Positions 1 through 9,425 are shown, numbered from the stretch's first letter. The stretch is DNA of 53,428 nucleotides from Candidatus Udaeobacter sp. (GCA_013372845.1 JAALOD010000006.1:9630-63057), one strand, 5' to 3'. A program made the numbers and translations. Notes: generated from the letters alone by a model not told the origin.

Positions 1-53
1 GACAACGCGTTCCACCTTCCTTTTTTCCTGCCGTCCAAATTCATGCGTTCGAC

Positions 54-926
54 TCATTTCACATTCGGAAAATAAACATCCGCAGCCATTCCGGCGCGCA
101 AACGATCGTCGTCGCTGGGCAAACGAACCTTCACCCCGAACACCTGTTTGATCCGGTCCGCGACGGTTTGCACGTTGCGCGGGGTAAACTCTGCCTGTCG
201 ATTCATCTGCTCCACAACCCCATCGAAATCCTTGCCCGGAAATGAATCGACACGGACGCGAACGTGCTCGCCGAGTTTAATCAAACCCAGCCACGATTCC
301 GGAACATAAACGCGCACCCAGAGATGTCCGGTTAATATCAGCGTGGCCGCTTCGCGATTCGCCGGCAGCACATCGCCGACTTTCACGCTGAGCACTTCAA
401 GAATGGAATCGGCCGGAGCGGTAACCTGCATTTCCGCCAGCTGGGCATCGATGTCGGCAAGTTGTGCCCGTGCCTGCGCGACACGCATCTTGGCTGCCGC
501 GACGTTTTTCTCCTGCGTTTTCGCAGAGCTGTCGGCCCGCTCAGCGTCACTTGAAGAAACGACTCTTCGCGTAAGTAAATCCTTCTGGCGGCGCGCTTCA
601 TCAATCAGGAACACCAATTGCGCCTGTTGTGCATCCGCGTCATGGAGTGCTGTGTCGATTTGCGCGTTGGCAAGATCGCGACGCGCTCGCAATTCCGACG
701 CATCCAGTTGTGCGATCAGTTGGCCTTCCCGCAGGTGATCGCCTTCCCAGGCTAAAATCTTTTCAACGCGTCCACTCATGCGCGGGCCCACATGCGCTTC
801 GTCCACTTCGATGGTTCCCGAAACCGCCCTTTCACGATTCCCGCAACCGGCGAGCAAGAGAAGTAACGTCAAAGCCCCCGCCGCACGCAACAGCTGTCGA
901 TGTTCACCAACGAATGACCGACTCAC
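54..926 (-). CDS. HlyD-family periplasmic adaptor / membrane fusion protein
   Basis: 290-aa ORF with lipoprotein-like N-terminus (LLLLLAGCGN), VDEAHVGPRMSGRVEKILAWEGDHLREGQLIAQLD biotinyl-lipoyl-like domain, coiled coil and MFP C-terminal domain; start overlaps the TetR stop (ATGA). Confidence 0.9.
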   Translation of the reverse strand: MSRSFVGEHRQLLRAAGALTLLLLLAGCGNRERAVSGTIEVDEAHVGPRMSGRVEKILAWEGDHLREGQLIAQLDASELRARRDLANAQIDTALHDADAQQAQLVFLIDEARRQKDLLTRRVVSSSDAERADSSAKTQEKNVAAAKMRVAQARAQLADIDAQLAEMQVTAPADSILEVLSVKVGDVLPANREAATLILTGHLWVRVYVPESWLGLIKLGEHVRVRVDSFPGKDFDGVVEQMNRQAEFTPRNVQTVADRIKQVFGVKVRLPSDDDRLRAGMAADVYFPNVK

Positions 927-1555
927 GCTTTTCGTCCCTTCGATGTCAGCGCGCCTTCGAGAACGATCTTAAGAATCCCGGAGAACCCTTCTTTCGGCAT
1001 CATCCCAAGCTCCTCCATCTTCGGCGGATTCATGATCGATTGAACCATCGCCAGCAAGATTTCGATGATCAGCTTGGCCGGAACATCCTTGCGCACCATT
1101 CCCGCTCGTTGCCCTTCGGCGAAAAATTTTCCGAAGTAGCGCTGGATTACCGCGGCCCGACGGCGTTCGACGAGTTTGAAAACGTCCGGCGCTTTCTGGC
1201 GCATATCGCGCACGAACGGCGGCTTAATTTCATCCAATTCGCGGTGCGTACCGGCCAACAACTCGCGCAAAGTCGCCGGGAAATCGTGCGGGTGCGCGCG
1301 CGTAACTTCCTTCAGCTTCGCTTCGACGCCTGCGAGTTTATCGGCCAGCACGGCCTCCAGCAGATCGAACTTGCCCGGAAAATGCGCGTAGAGCGTTTTC
1401 TTGCTAATGCCCAGCTCCTCCGCCAGATCGTCCATGGTCACACTGCGAAACCCGTGACTGAAAAAGTGGACCCGCGCAGCATCGACAATTCGCTGCCGGT
1501 TGGGGTCGCGCTTTCGGCTTCGCGGACGGGCCTTGTGTGCCGGTTTCATGTCCAC
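923..1555 (-). CDS. TetR/AcrR family transcriptional regulator
   Basis: N-terminal HTH RQRIVDAARVHFFSHGFRSVTMDDLAEELGISKKTLYAHFPGKFDLLEAV is a typical TetR_N domain; 4-nt overlap with the HlyD gene. Confidence 0.93.
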   Translation of the reverse strand: MDMKPAHKARPRSRKRDPNRQRIVDAARVHFFSHGFRSVTMDDLAEELGISKKTLYAHFPGKFDLLEAVLADKLAGVEAKLKEVTRAHPHDFPATLRELLAGTHRELDEIKPPFVRDMRQKAPDVFKLVERRRAAVIQRYFGKFFAEGQRAGMVRKDVPAKLIIEILLAMVQSIMNPPKMEELGMMPKEGFSGILKIVLEGALTSKGRKA

Positions 1556-1663
1556 GGTAGTCTTATCACAATGCGGAAACTAATCCAGTATATTTAGTTT
1601 CCAAGTCGGGGTGTCGACTTTTGATGTATCACTCTTTACCCAGTCTGGTGTAAACTGGAAGTG

Positions 1664-1803
1664 TTTGGCTCTGTTGAAAGGCTCCCCTTCGTGTCATGTC
1701 GAGCGCAGTCGAGACATCTCTTACTTCTTATGCCCCTTGACTAGAGAGGATCAGAGATTCCTCGACTCCGCTCGGAATGACAGACGTTGTCAACAGAGCC
1801 AAA
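1664..1803. mobile_element. MITE-like element with perfect 14-bp terminal inverted repeats enclosing a TGTCATG...GAATGACA palindromic repeat
   Basis: TTTGGCTCTGTTGA at 1664-1677 and its exact reverse complement TCAACAGAGCCAAA at 1790-1803; internal GTCATGTCGAGCGCAGTCGAGACATC ... GATTCCTCGACTCCGCTCGGAATGACA. Confidence 0.7.
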
Positions 1804-1835
1804 ATCCAAAGCCATCCTAAATCGATTACGCACTA

Positions 1836-2258
1836 ATGAGAGCCGGTTACTCAGGAACACCGCTACCGCAAAAGCTCGGAATCAAACCGGGGCTCACCGT
1901 GGTCACAATCAACGCGCCGATAAACTATCGTCGATTGCTCGGTACAATTCCCGAAGGCGTAGCTTTCTCGGATCGCTTGAAAGCGGATTCGAGTTTTGTC
2001 CACATTTTCGTCAAGAAGCGCAGCGAATTGGAGAAGCGATTGTCCATCTTGCGCGAGAAAATCGCGGACACGGGAACGGTTTGGGTTTCCTGGCCAAAAA
2101 GATCGGCCGGCGTGCCTACCGACGTGACGGAAGATGTGGTTCGCGCTGTCGCGCTGCCGCTCGGATTCGTCGATGTAAAAGTGTGCGCCATTGATGAAAC
2201 CTGGTCGGGATTAAAATTAATGGTTCGCCGCACAAATCGAAAACCAGCAGCCAAATGA
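1836..2258 (+). CDS. DUF3052-like protein
   Basis: 140-aa ORF MRAGYSGTPLPQKLGIKPGLTVV...VWVSWPKRSAGVPTDVTEDVVRAVALPLGFVDVKVCAIDETWSGLKLMVRR; resembles the DUF3052 family. Confidence 0.75.
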   Translation: MRAGYSGTPLPQKLGIKPGLTVVTINAPINYRRLLGTIPEGVAFSDRLKADSSFVHIFVKKRSELEKRLSILREKIADTGTVWVSWPKRSAGVPTDVTEDVVRAVALPLGFVDVKVCAIDETWSGLKLMVRRTNRKPAAK

Positions 2259-2728
2259 AGGCGCACGTTTTTTTGTTTGGCGTTTTCATGATCGCGACTG
2301 GTATCGCAGCGGAGCGTTGGTCGCCCGACAAGTTCTACTCTATTGTTCCACCAGCCGACTGGAGGCACAGCGAGTCGATAACGACCGCTGACTCTAGTTA
2401 CGCGTTCACATCACCAGACGGACAGTCAGAAGTTCGCGTCTCAGCCACTTACCATCTCAACCTGCCCGATGTTCTGCCAGAAGACGTACTAGACCTCGCA
2501 TTCCCAAACGAACGCGGACTGGCAGCGGTAGAGCGCATCCGCGGGAAGGAATGGGATGGCTTGCGGCGCGAGTATACGAATGCACAGCACACGAAACACT
2601 GGTTAGGCATAACAGCGCGCCGTGGCTCCACAGCCGTGTTGCTAACGATGGTAGCTTCTGAAAAAGATTTTGAGCACTACCGCGCTAAATTCGAAGCTGT
2701 CAGTCAGTCTCTTGAGCTTGGGAAGTGA
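2255..2728 (+). CDS. hypothetical secreted protein
   Basis: 157-aa ORF with a signal-peptide-like N-terminus (MKAHVFLFGVFMIATGIAAERW); ATGA overlap with the upstream ORF. Confidence 0.65.
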   Translation: MKAHVFLFGVFMIATGIAAERWSPDKFYSIVPPADWRHSESITTADSSYAFTSPDGQSEVRVSATYHLNLPDVLPEDVLDLAFPNERGLAAVERIRGKEWDGLRREYTNAQHTKHWLGITARRGSTAVLLTMVASEKDFEHYRAKFEAVSQSLELGK

Positions 2729-2731
2729 AAC

Positions 2732-4009
2732 CTAACCAAGCGGTGGCGCAACCGGCTGGCCAGCGCGTTTGAAACGCAAAAGCTCAATCGACAATCCGAT
2801 AAACAGCAGCAGTGTCGCAAAAAATGTATTCCCATAAAGCTGCGCGCCACGTGGGAATGCTAACCCGAGAGCGAGTAGCGCGAGCGCTGCCAAGGTCCAC
2901 CACAAAACAGCCGAGCCTTTTTCGATGAGAACTCGCTGCGTTATTACCGCGAACGGCAGCATGAGCCAGGAATAGAAGTAGCCGAACGAAAGCGGCGTGA
3001 GCATCAGCATCAGCAAAAGGAGCAAAGCAAATTCGATGGCATCGCTCTCCGCCGTTCGCGTATCGCGGTCGGGCATCACCGCGATAAACACGATGCCAAG
3101 TGCCAAGGCGGCGCTAATGATGATCGCGTTGACAACTGGAAAGCTAAGATCAGCAAGATTTACATAAACTGGTTTGTGCGGAGCGGATGCGGCATCCGCA
3201 TCGACGCGGCGAAGCAAGCGATTGCTCACACCGATAAGGGATTGATTCTTCCAAGTGTAACTGCGCATCGGGCGCTGCCCAACGGTGACTTCGCTGTATT
3301 TTAACATTCCCGCGCTCCACTTCTCGAGGTCGTGCCAGGCTCGTTCAAATCCTCGAAACGGCGCAGGCAAGATGAGAAGCAGAAATACAAGTGTCGCGAC
3401 GAGACTAATGGCTGCTTTCCAGTAACGCCGGTAAACCAGATAAATGATGGCAAGTACTGGAAACGCTTTGATCGCGGCGGCAACTGCAATCAGACCGCCA
3501 CCGACAATTTCGCGTTCTGCTCGGAGGGCAACGAAAGCGCCAACGATCAGCGCGAGCAAAACAAGGTTGGGCTGGCCAAGGTGGTAGCTCGACCAGATGT
3601 AAACAACCACCAGCAGACTTGGAATGAGATATAGCCACGGATTTATTTTGCCGCGCTGGCCCGTAGCGAGAATGGCGCTCAGTTTTGCGCTGCAAAACCA
3701 GGCCGCGGAGTTGATCGCAACCAGAAGAAAAATCAATCCTTCCTGCCCAAGCAGACTCGCGCCCGCCAGAAAAAGCGCGCATGCGGGCGGGTACATGAAA
3801 TCGTATTTCCCGGCCCGGAAATAATAGATTTCGTCACCAGCCAGCACATGTTTGCCGGTGGCGTACCAGAGTTCGTAATCAAAGATGGTGTGACCACGGA
3901 GGTACCGCAGGAGGGGGAGCACGGAAAAGACGGTGGCCGTTACGACAAAGAGCAACACGAGAGAGCTCGCTGCTCGCGATCTGTCTAGTCGCAGGTTAAA
4001 GACTCGCAC
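2732..4009 (-). CDS. DUF2029 / glycosyltransferase family 87-like integral membrane protein
   Basis: 425-aa polytopic membrane protein; FDYELWYATGKHVLAGDEIYYFRAGKYDFMYPPACALFLAGASLL is typical of GT87. Confidence 0.8.
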   Translation of the reverse strand: MRVFNLRLDRSRAASSLVLLFVVTATVFSVLPLLRYLRGHTIFDYELWYATGKHVLAGDEIYYFRAGKYDFMYPPACALFLAGASLLGQEGLIFLLVAINSAAWFCSAKLSAILATGQRGKINPWLYLIPSLLVVVYIWSSYHLGQPNLVLLALIVGAFVALRAEREIVGGGLIAVAAAIKAFPVLAIIYLVYRRYWKAAISLVATLVFLLLILPAPFRGFERAWHDLEKWSAGMLKYSEVTVGQRPMRSYTWKNQSLIGVSNRLLRRVDADAASAPHKPVYVNLADLSFPVVNAIIISAALALGIVFIAVMPDRDTRTAESDAIEFALLLLLMLMLTPLSFGYFYSWLMLPFAVITQRVLIEKGSAVLWWTLAALALLALGLAFPRGAQLYGNTFFATLLLFIGLSIELLRFKRAGQPVAPPLG

Positions 4010-4029
4010 GCCGTTCCTCTAGCACATCT

Positions 4030-4120
4030 AAAAGCGGCAGAACACTGCCGCACTCCAAAACGTAGCCGCTTTCGGAAGCGCACATTACGCCCTTGCGTTT
4101 TGGGGTGCTCCGCCGCTTTT
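4030..4120. repeat. imperfect inverted-repeat element
   Basis: AAAAGCGGCAGAACACTGCCGCACTCCAAAACG (left) versus reverse complement of the right end AAAAGCGGCGGAGCACCCCAAAACG; lies between convergent-spaced minus-strand genes. Confidence 0.65.
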
Positions 4121-4135
4121 CACGCGACGCGCTCG

Positions 4136-5614
4136 TCACGCTTTGTGCGTGGCCGAGGCGATCGGCGGACGCGACTTGTGCCAGTCTGTGCTCTGCTCAT
4201 AGGCATGCGCGATTTGCAAAATGCGCGCTTCATCCAGCGGTTTGCCTAACAACTGCAAGCCGATCGGCAGGCGATGCCCGTCCACTTCAGCGAAACCGCA
4301 GGGTATGCTGATTCCGCAAATCCCAGCCAGATTCGCGGCGATGGTGAAGATATCGGCCAGATACATTTGCAACGGGTCTGCGGTGCGTTCGCCTAACTTG
4401 AATGCCGGCACTGGCGATGTCGGCGAAATCACTGCATCGACTTTCTCAAATGCTTTCGCGAAATCCTGGCGGATCAACTCCCGCACTTTCTGTGCGCGCA
4501 AATAATAGGCATCGTAATAGCCGGAGCTTAAAACGTAAGTCCCGAGAATAACTCGCCGTTTCACTTCCGGTCCGAAACCTTCCTCGCGCGTACGACCATA
4601 AAGATCGAGCACGTCTTTGGGATTTTCCGCTCGATATCCATAACGAACCCCATCAAAACGGGCCAGGTTCGCCGAGGCTTCCGCGGTGGCGAGAATATAA
4701 TAGACGGCGACCGCGTAATCGGTATGCGGCAATGAAACATCGACGATCTCTGCGCCTAACGAATTCATCTGTTTCACCGCGGCGTTAATCGCGGCTTTCA
4801 CCTGTGGGTCGGTCCCTTCGATCATGTATTCCTTCGGCACGCCCAACCTTATCCCGCGCAAATCGTTTCCGAGCTTGGCAGCGTAATCAGGCACGGGCTC
4901 GTTAAGAGAGGTAGAGTCTTGCGGATCATGCCCCGCGATCACGTTCATGATGAGTGCGGAGTCACGGACGGTTTTCGTCAATGGCCCGATTTGGTCGAGT
5001 GACGACGCAAACGCGACCAGACCGAAGCGCGAGACCCGGCCGTAGGTCGGTTTGAAACCGACCACGCCCGAAAGTGCAGCCGGTTGCCGAATGGAGCCGC
5101 CAGTATCGCTGCCCAATGCACCAAAGGCTGCGTCCGCGGCGACGGCCGCCGCCGAACCACCGCTGGATCCACCCGGCACGCGCGTTAAGTCCCACGGATT
5201 TCGAGTTAATTTCATGGCAGAATTCTCCGTGGACGAACCCATGGCAAACTCGTCCAAGTTGGTTTTGCCAAATGGAATTGCGCCCGCGGCGCGCAATTTT
5301 CGAATGACCGTCGCATCGTAGGTCGCCCGATAACCATGCAAAATCTTTGACCCACAGGTACACGGCTGACCCATCACATTGATGATGTCTTTGATCGCAA
5401 CCGGGATGCCGCCCAGCGGAAGATCGACATTCGCCTCCTCGGCCTCCTTGGCGGCAGCGTCCATGTCGAGAGAGAGATAAGCGCCGATTTCTCCATCCAC
5501 CGCTTCGACGCGGGCTCGCAGCGCATCGACGACTTCGCGCGCGGAAACTTCCCGGCGACGCAACATCGATTGCAGATCGGCGATGCTTAGCGCCGGAAGA
5601 TCCTTCTCCGTCAT
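4136..5614 (-). CDS. gatA: Asp-tRNA(Asn)/Glu-tRNA(Gln) amidotransferase subunit A
   Basis: 492-aa amidase-signature protein: PVAIKDIINVMGQPCTCGSKIL, FGKTNLDEFAMGSSTENSAMKLTRNPWDLTRVPGGSSGGSAAAVAA, GSDTGGSIRQPAALSGVVGFKPTYG. Confidence 0.97.
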   Translation of the reverse strand: MTEKDLPALSIADLQSMLRRREVSAREVVDALRARVEAVDGEIGAYLSLDMDAAAKEAEEANVDLPLGGIPVAIKDIINVMGQPCTCGSKILHGYRATYDATVIRKLRAAGAIPFGKTNLDEFAMGSSTENSAMKLTRNPWDLTRVPGGSSGGSAAAVAADAAFGALGSDTGGSIRQPAALSGVVGFKPTYGRVSRFGLVAFASSLDQIGPLTKTVRDSALIMNVIAGHDPQDSTSLNEPVPDYAAKLGNDLRGIRLGVPKEYMIEGTDPQVKAAINAAVKQMNSLGAEIVDVSLPHTDYAVAVYYILATAEASANLARFDGVRYGYRAENPKDVLDLYGRTREEGFGPEVKRRVILGTYVLSSGYYDAYYLRAQKVRELIRQDFAKAFEKVDAVISPTSPVPAFKLGERTADPLQMYLADIFTIAANLAGICGISIPCGFAEVDGHRLPIGLQLLGKPLDEARILQIAHAYEQSTDWHKSRPPIASATHKA

Positions 5615-5901
5615 TCTACGACTTTAGGGACGATAAAAAGATCGTTGGCCTTTCGGGGCGCATTGCTCAGCGCTTGTTCCGCCGTGAACCATTCGCTCGC
5701 CGCGTCCTCGCGGAAAACATTGAAAATGGGAAGCGCGTGCGCAGCTGCTTCGACGCGACTCACGTCCGCCTGGCGAAGTTTTTCAACGTACTTCAGCACA
5801 TCATCAAGTTGCTTCTGAAACGCGTTTCCCTCCTCTTCAGTGAGATTGATTCGCGCCAGCCTGGCGACGTACCCAACGTCGAGCTCCGAAGTCCCGGCCA
5901 T
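5611..5901 (-). CDS. gatC: Asp-tRNA(Asn)/Glu-tRNA(Gln) amidotransferase subunit C
   Basis: 96-aa GatC pattern (DVGYVARLARINLTEEEGNAFQKQLDDVLKYVEKLRQADV); 4-nt overlap with gatA. Confidence 0.95.
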   Translation of the reverse strand: MAGTSELDVGYVARLARINLTEEEGNAFQKQLDDVLKYVEKLRQADVSRVEAAAHALPIFNVFREDAASEWFTAEQALSNAPRKANDLFIVPKVVE

Positions 5902-5910
5902 GATTGTTGC

Positions 5911-6267
5911 TTACGAATGCAGGTTGCTGATCAGCCAGATGAGTGCGACGGCAAGCGCCACCACAAGAAGGAGGAAAATGATTTGGCCTTCCCGTCGCTC
6001 TTTGCGCATCGAACGAGGGCGCCGGGAATTCCTGCTTTCGCCGATGGAGCCTCCGGCTTGCGCCGCAACTGAGACACGGAATCGTTTGTCGGTTCGATTA
6101 TCTTTTGGGCCTTGGTCCGCCCTGTTTTTCTCGATCAACGGCACTTTCGCAACAAGCCGTTCGAGTTTTTCGAGCCTCTCGCGCAGTTCCGCTTCCTGGC
6201 GTGCTATCTCTTCCTGCCTGCGGCGAAGCGGCGGGCTGGACTTGGGCGAACGACGAAACATCGTCAT
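5911..6267 (-). CDS. tail-anchored coiled-coil protein (hypothetical)
   Basis: MTMFRRSPKSSPPLRRRQEEIARQEAELRERLEKLERLVAKV... ending IIFLLLVVALAVALIWLISNLHS; internal start at 6267 preferred because it overlaps the upstream stop (TGATG). Confidence 0.7.
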   Translation of the reverse strand: MTMFRRSPKSSPPLRRRQEEIARQEAELRERLEKLERLVAKVPLIEKNRADQGPKDNRTDKRFRVSVAAQAGGSIGESRNSRRPRSMRKERREGQIIFLLLVVALAVALIWLISNLHS

Positions 6268-6887
6268 CACTTGCTCGCCAACCAAATGAAAAGAGCAAGG
6301 GCAATGGCACCAAAGATAATCAGCGGCAAAGTGAGTGCGACGCCAATCTGGAACCACTGAGAAAATGAACGTCCGTCGTTGCTCTCGTAAGAATCGGTCC
6401 CGACGTCTGGCAGTGACGCGTCGCCTTCATTTCCACCCGCCGCATGCAACCGGCTGCGTTGCTCGTTGTACACTGTGCGCGCCTCGTCCACCGTGCTCAA
6501 AGCCCGGCTCAATTCCTTGTGTAGATCGGAGGGATTCCAACTTTTTGGATCGATCGCTTCAATCAATTCCAAATGCTGACCGAAACTCTCCCGGGCCGCG
6601 CGGATCTGCTCGAGCCGGCTTTGTGCGTTGTACGCCTCACGCTCCAGGACCACGAGCGAGCGGGTCAGTTTATCGGCCATCTCCGAGCGGCCGTGCTCCA
6701 ATTCGTCCTGGCGACGACTTAGTTCTTCCAGTTCGCGCTTTTGTTTCTCGATCTGCTCTTGCTGGCGTTTGAGCTGGAGAAGTTGCTCCTGCGCCTTCTG
6801 CACTTGCGAATCCAGATGCTCGGGAGAATTGGCTTCGTCCTCGCTCAGTTCGAGCATTTGTTCAACCGGTCGAATTTTTTCTGCCAT
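6267..6887 (-). CDS. tail-anchored coiled-coil protein (hypothetical)
   Basis: 206 aa: long coiled coil (VQKAQEQLLQLKRQQEQIEKQKRELEELSRRQDELEHGRSEMADKL) and one C-terminal TM (IGVALTLPLIIFGAIALALFIWLASK). Confidence 0.75.
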   Translation of the reverse strand: MAEKIRPVEQMLELSEDEANSPEHLDSQVQKAQEQLLQLKRQQEQIEKQKRELEELSRRQDELEHGRSEMADKLTRSLVVLEREAYNAQSRLEQIRAARESFGQHLELIEAIDPKSWNPSDLHKELSRALSTVDEARTVYNEQRSRLHAAGGNEGDASLPDVGTDSYESNDGRSFSQWFQIGVALTLPLIIFGAIALALFIWLASK

Positions 6888-7013
6888 GACAAATCAGGAC
6901 TCGCCGTCCGGCTCGCTGAGCGCCATATTAAATGCCTCACTTGAGAATTCCAGATATTTTCGTTAAGCACCCGCGAAAATTTTCGTCTCAACATTTGTTC
7001 AGTCGCTACAGCG

Positions 7014-7124
7014 TGTCATCCCGAACGAAGTGAGGGACCTGCGCCTGCGACGTTTGCGTCACCCTACGGAATCAGCGTAATTGGTCATTCTGCGGGAGGT
7101 CCCTCGCTACCGCTCGGGATGACA
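7014..7124. repeat. inverted interspersed repeat, TGTCATCCCGA...TCGGGATGACA
   Basis: TGTCATCCCGAACGAAGTGAGGGACCT ... AGGTCCCTCGCTACCGCTCGGGATGACA. Confidence 0.75.
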
Positions 7125-7134
7125 TTTGAGCGTG

Positions 7135-8328
7135 CTACCGCCCCGGCATCATCTCCAGCAAAACTCCCTTGAAGTATTCCGTTTCGGGAATCGTCGGCAG
7201 CACGGGATGATCAGGGGCTTGCTCGAATCGTCGCAAACGTCGCGCGGAACGCCGGGCATCGACAAGCGCATCAGAGATTGTTTGCGAAAATGCGGCGTCG
7301 CTTACGTGATGCGAGCATGAAAAGGTCGCCAGCAGACCTTCTTTCGAAAGAAGCTTGAAAGCGCGCATGTGCAGTTCCCTATAACCACGCAACGCGTCGC
7401 GTAGTCCGCTTCTGGTTTTGGTAAAGGACGGCGGATCGAGAACGATCAAATCATACTGCGTCCCGGATTTTTCGGCCGCACGCAGGAACTGAAAGACATC
7501 CTGCTCGATCCATCGCACTTTCAAATCGTTCTGCGCTGCATTTCGTTTCGCGGCCGCGATATTCTCGGAATTTTCTTCAACGCCGGTCACGTCCGAGGCG
7601 CCTGCACGCGCGCAGGTCAACGCAAATGCTCCCTGATTTGTGAAACAGTCCAGCACGCGCCGGTCCCGCGCGAATCCGGCAACAATCCCATAGTTGCGTT
7701 TTTGATCGAGATAGAAGCCGGTTTTTTGTCCGTGCAGGAGATCGAGTTGGAAGTTTACGTCCTCGATTTCGATCTCGATTCGCGCTGGGGCGTCTCCGCG
7801 CAAAACGTTCGTGCGCAACTCCAATCCTTCCGCCTTGCGAACCGGCGCGTCATTTCGCTCGATGATCGTGGCATGCGCTTCCGGCGCATTGGACATCGAG
7901 CCGATGCCGCCTTCAATCGCGTCGGCGATCAAATCTTTTCGCATGTCCATCGCCAGCGTAAGCGTCTGCATCACGAAACAGTCGCCGTACCTGTCGATGA
8001 TTAACCCGGGAAGTCCGTCGCTTTCGCTCCAAACAACGCGGCAAAGCCTTGGATCGAGATGTCGCCGCGTACGGTATTCTGCCGCTTGTGTGATTCGGCG
8101 TTTGAAGAAATCCAGGTCCAAGTCCTGTTTCCGCCGCGAGAAACGGCGCGCCACAATCTGCGACCTGGAATTGTAAATCGCGCTCCCGATTAGATGATCC
8201 TTACCGTCCTTGAGCGAGATGACGTCTCCGTCTGCCGGTTTCCCAAAGACCTTCAGGACTTCGCTCGAAAACACCCAATCGTGTCCGTGCAAAATTCGCG
8301 CCCGCGGTTTGACAACGATTCCGGCCAT
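7135..8328 (-). CDS. class I SAM-dependent rRNA methyltransferase (RlmI/RlmK-like, PUA domain)
   Basis: 397 aa: N-terminal PUA-like region (KPRARILHGHDWVFSSEVLK), GQKTGFYLDQKRNYGIVAGFARDRRVLDCFTNQGAFALTCARAGASDVTGVE, LIVLDPPSFTK. Confidence 0.9.
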   Translation of the reverse strand: MAGIVVKPRARILHGHDWVFSSEVLKVFGKPADGDVISLKDGKDHLIGSAIYNSRSQIVARRFSRRKQDLDLDFFKRRITQAAEYRTRRHLDPRLCRVVWSESDGLPGLIIDRYGDCFVMQTLTLAMDMRKDLIADAIEGGIGSMSNAPEAHATIIERNDAPVRKAEGLELRTNVLRGDAPARIEIEIEDVNFQLDLLHGQKTGFYLDQKRNYGIVAGFARDRRVLDCFTNQGAFALTCARAGASDVTGVEENSENIAAAKRNAAQNDLKVRWIEQDVFQFLRAAEKSGTQYDLIVLDPPSFTKTRSGLRDALRGYRELHMRAFKLLSKEGLLATFSCSHHVSDAAFSQTISDALVDARRSARRLRRFEQAPDHPVLPTIPETEYFKGVLLEMMPGR

Positions 8329-8360
8329 AAGAGAGAGGAACCTCCAACGCTCAATTAGTC

Positions 8361-8459
8361 TGTCATTCCGAGCGGAGTCGAGGAATCTCTGGAAATTAGA
8401 TCAGAGATGTCTCGACCCATTCGACTTCGCTCAGGGCAAGACTTTCGCTCGACATGACA
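8361..8459. repeat. inverted interspersed repeat, TGTCATTCCGAGCG...CGCTCGACATGACA
   Basis: TGTCATTCCGAGCGGAGTCGAGGAATCTC ... CAGAGATGTCTCGACC...TTTCGCTCGACATGACA. Confidence 0.75.
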
Positions 8460-8507
8460 AACAGCATGCGAGTTGAAAGTTGAGCGTTGAGCGTTGAGCA
8501 TTGGCGC

Positions 8508-9404
8508 ATGCAGACTGCCACACAATTGTCCATCGAACTTCGGGGAATCAAAAAGCTGCGCAGCGGCAAGGTGCGCGAAGTCTTTGATCTTGGCGACACG
8601 CTACTGTTTGTCGCCACCGATCGGATCTCGGCTTTCGACGTGATCCTGCCCGATCCAATTCCTCACAAGGGCGCAGTGCTCAACCAAATTTCGGCGTTCT
8701 GGTTTAAGCATTTCGACAACATCAAGAATCACCTTGTAACGGCGAACTTCGAAGAGTTTTCCAAGGAGTTGCAACCGTTCCGGGAGCAGCTCGCCGGACG
8801 CTCGATGATCGTAAAGAAAACGAAACCGCTCCCCGTGGAATGCGTGGTGCGCGGTTATCTTGCTGGGTCGGGTTGGAAGGAATATCAGGAATCACAGAAC
8901 GTTTGTGGAATCGAGCTTCCGGCCGGACTAAAACAAGCCTCGCAATTGCCAAAGCCAATCTTCACACCGGCGACAAAGGCGGAGCAGGGTCATGACGAGA
9001 ACATCGACATGAAGCGATGTGCTCAGATTCTCGGCGACGAAATCGCTAATCGCGTGAAAACGCTCAGTCTCGAAATCTATTCACGCGGCCGCGAGCACGC
9101 GGCGCAGAAGGGAATCATCGTGGCGGACACGAAATTCGAGTTTGGCATTATCGATGGAGAATTGCTCTTGATCGACGAGTGTCTGACGCCCGATTCGTCG
9201 CGCTTCTGGCCAAAAGATGAATACGCGGTCGGCCAAAGCCCGCCCAGCTTCGATAAACAATTCGTGCGCGATTATCTGGAGACGCTCGACTGGGACAAGG
9301 CTCCCCCTGCGCCGTCTCTGCCGAAGGACGTGATTGAGAAGACGTCGGCGAAATACCTCGAAGCGTTTCGTCGTCTAACGGGTGGCGAACTCGCAACCAC
9401 CTAG
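8508..9404 (+). CDS. purC: phosphoribosylaminoimidazole-succinocarboxamide synthase
   Basis: KLRSGKVREVFDLGDTLLFVATDRISAFDVILPDPIPHKGAVLNQISAFWF; KPLPVECVVRGYLAGSGWKEY; LLIDECLTPDSSRFWPKDEY. Start taken at the second Met (MQTATQLSIELRG). Confidence 0.96.
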   Translation: MQTATQLSIELRGIKKLRSGKVREVFDLGDTLLFVATDRISAFDVILPDPIPHKGAVLNQISAFWFKHFDNIKNHLVTANFEEFSKELQPFREQLAGRSMIVKKTKPLPVECVVRGYLAGSGWKEYQESQNVCGIELPAGLKQASQLPKPIFTPATKAEQGHDENIDMKRCAQILGDEIANRVKTLSLEIYSRGREHAAQKGIIVADTKFEFGIIDGELLLIDECLTPDSSRFWPKDEYAVGQSPPSFDKQFVRDYLETLDWDKAPPAPSLPKDVIEKTSAKYLEAFRRLTGGELATT

Positions 9405-9425
9405 ACCGATCCCGTACAATGGTCC

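Noticed and set aside
629-1597. 322-aa plus-strand ORF over the HlyD/TetR genes
   Set aside because: Composition is His/Arg-rich shadow sequence; the minus strand gives clear HlyD and TetR domains.
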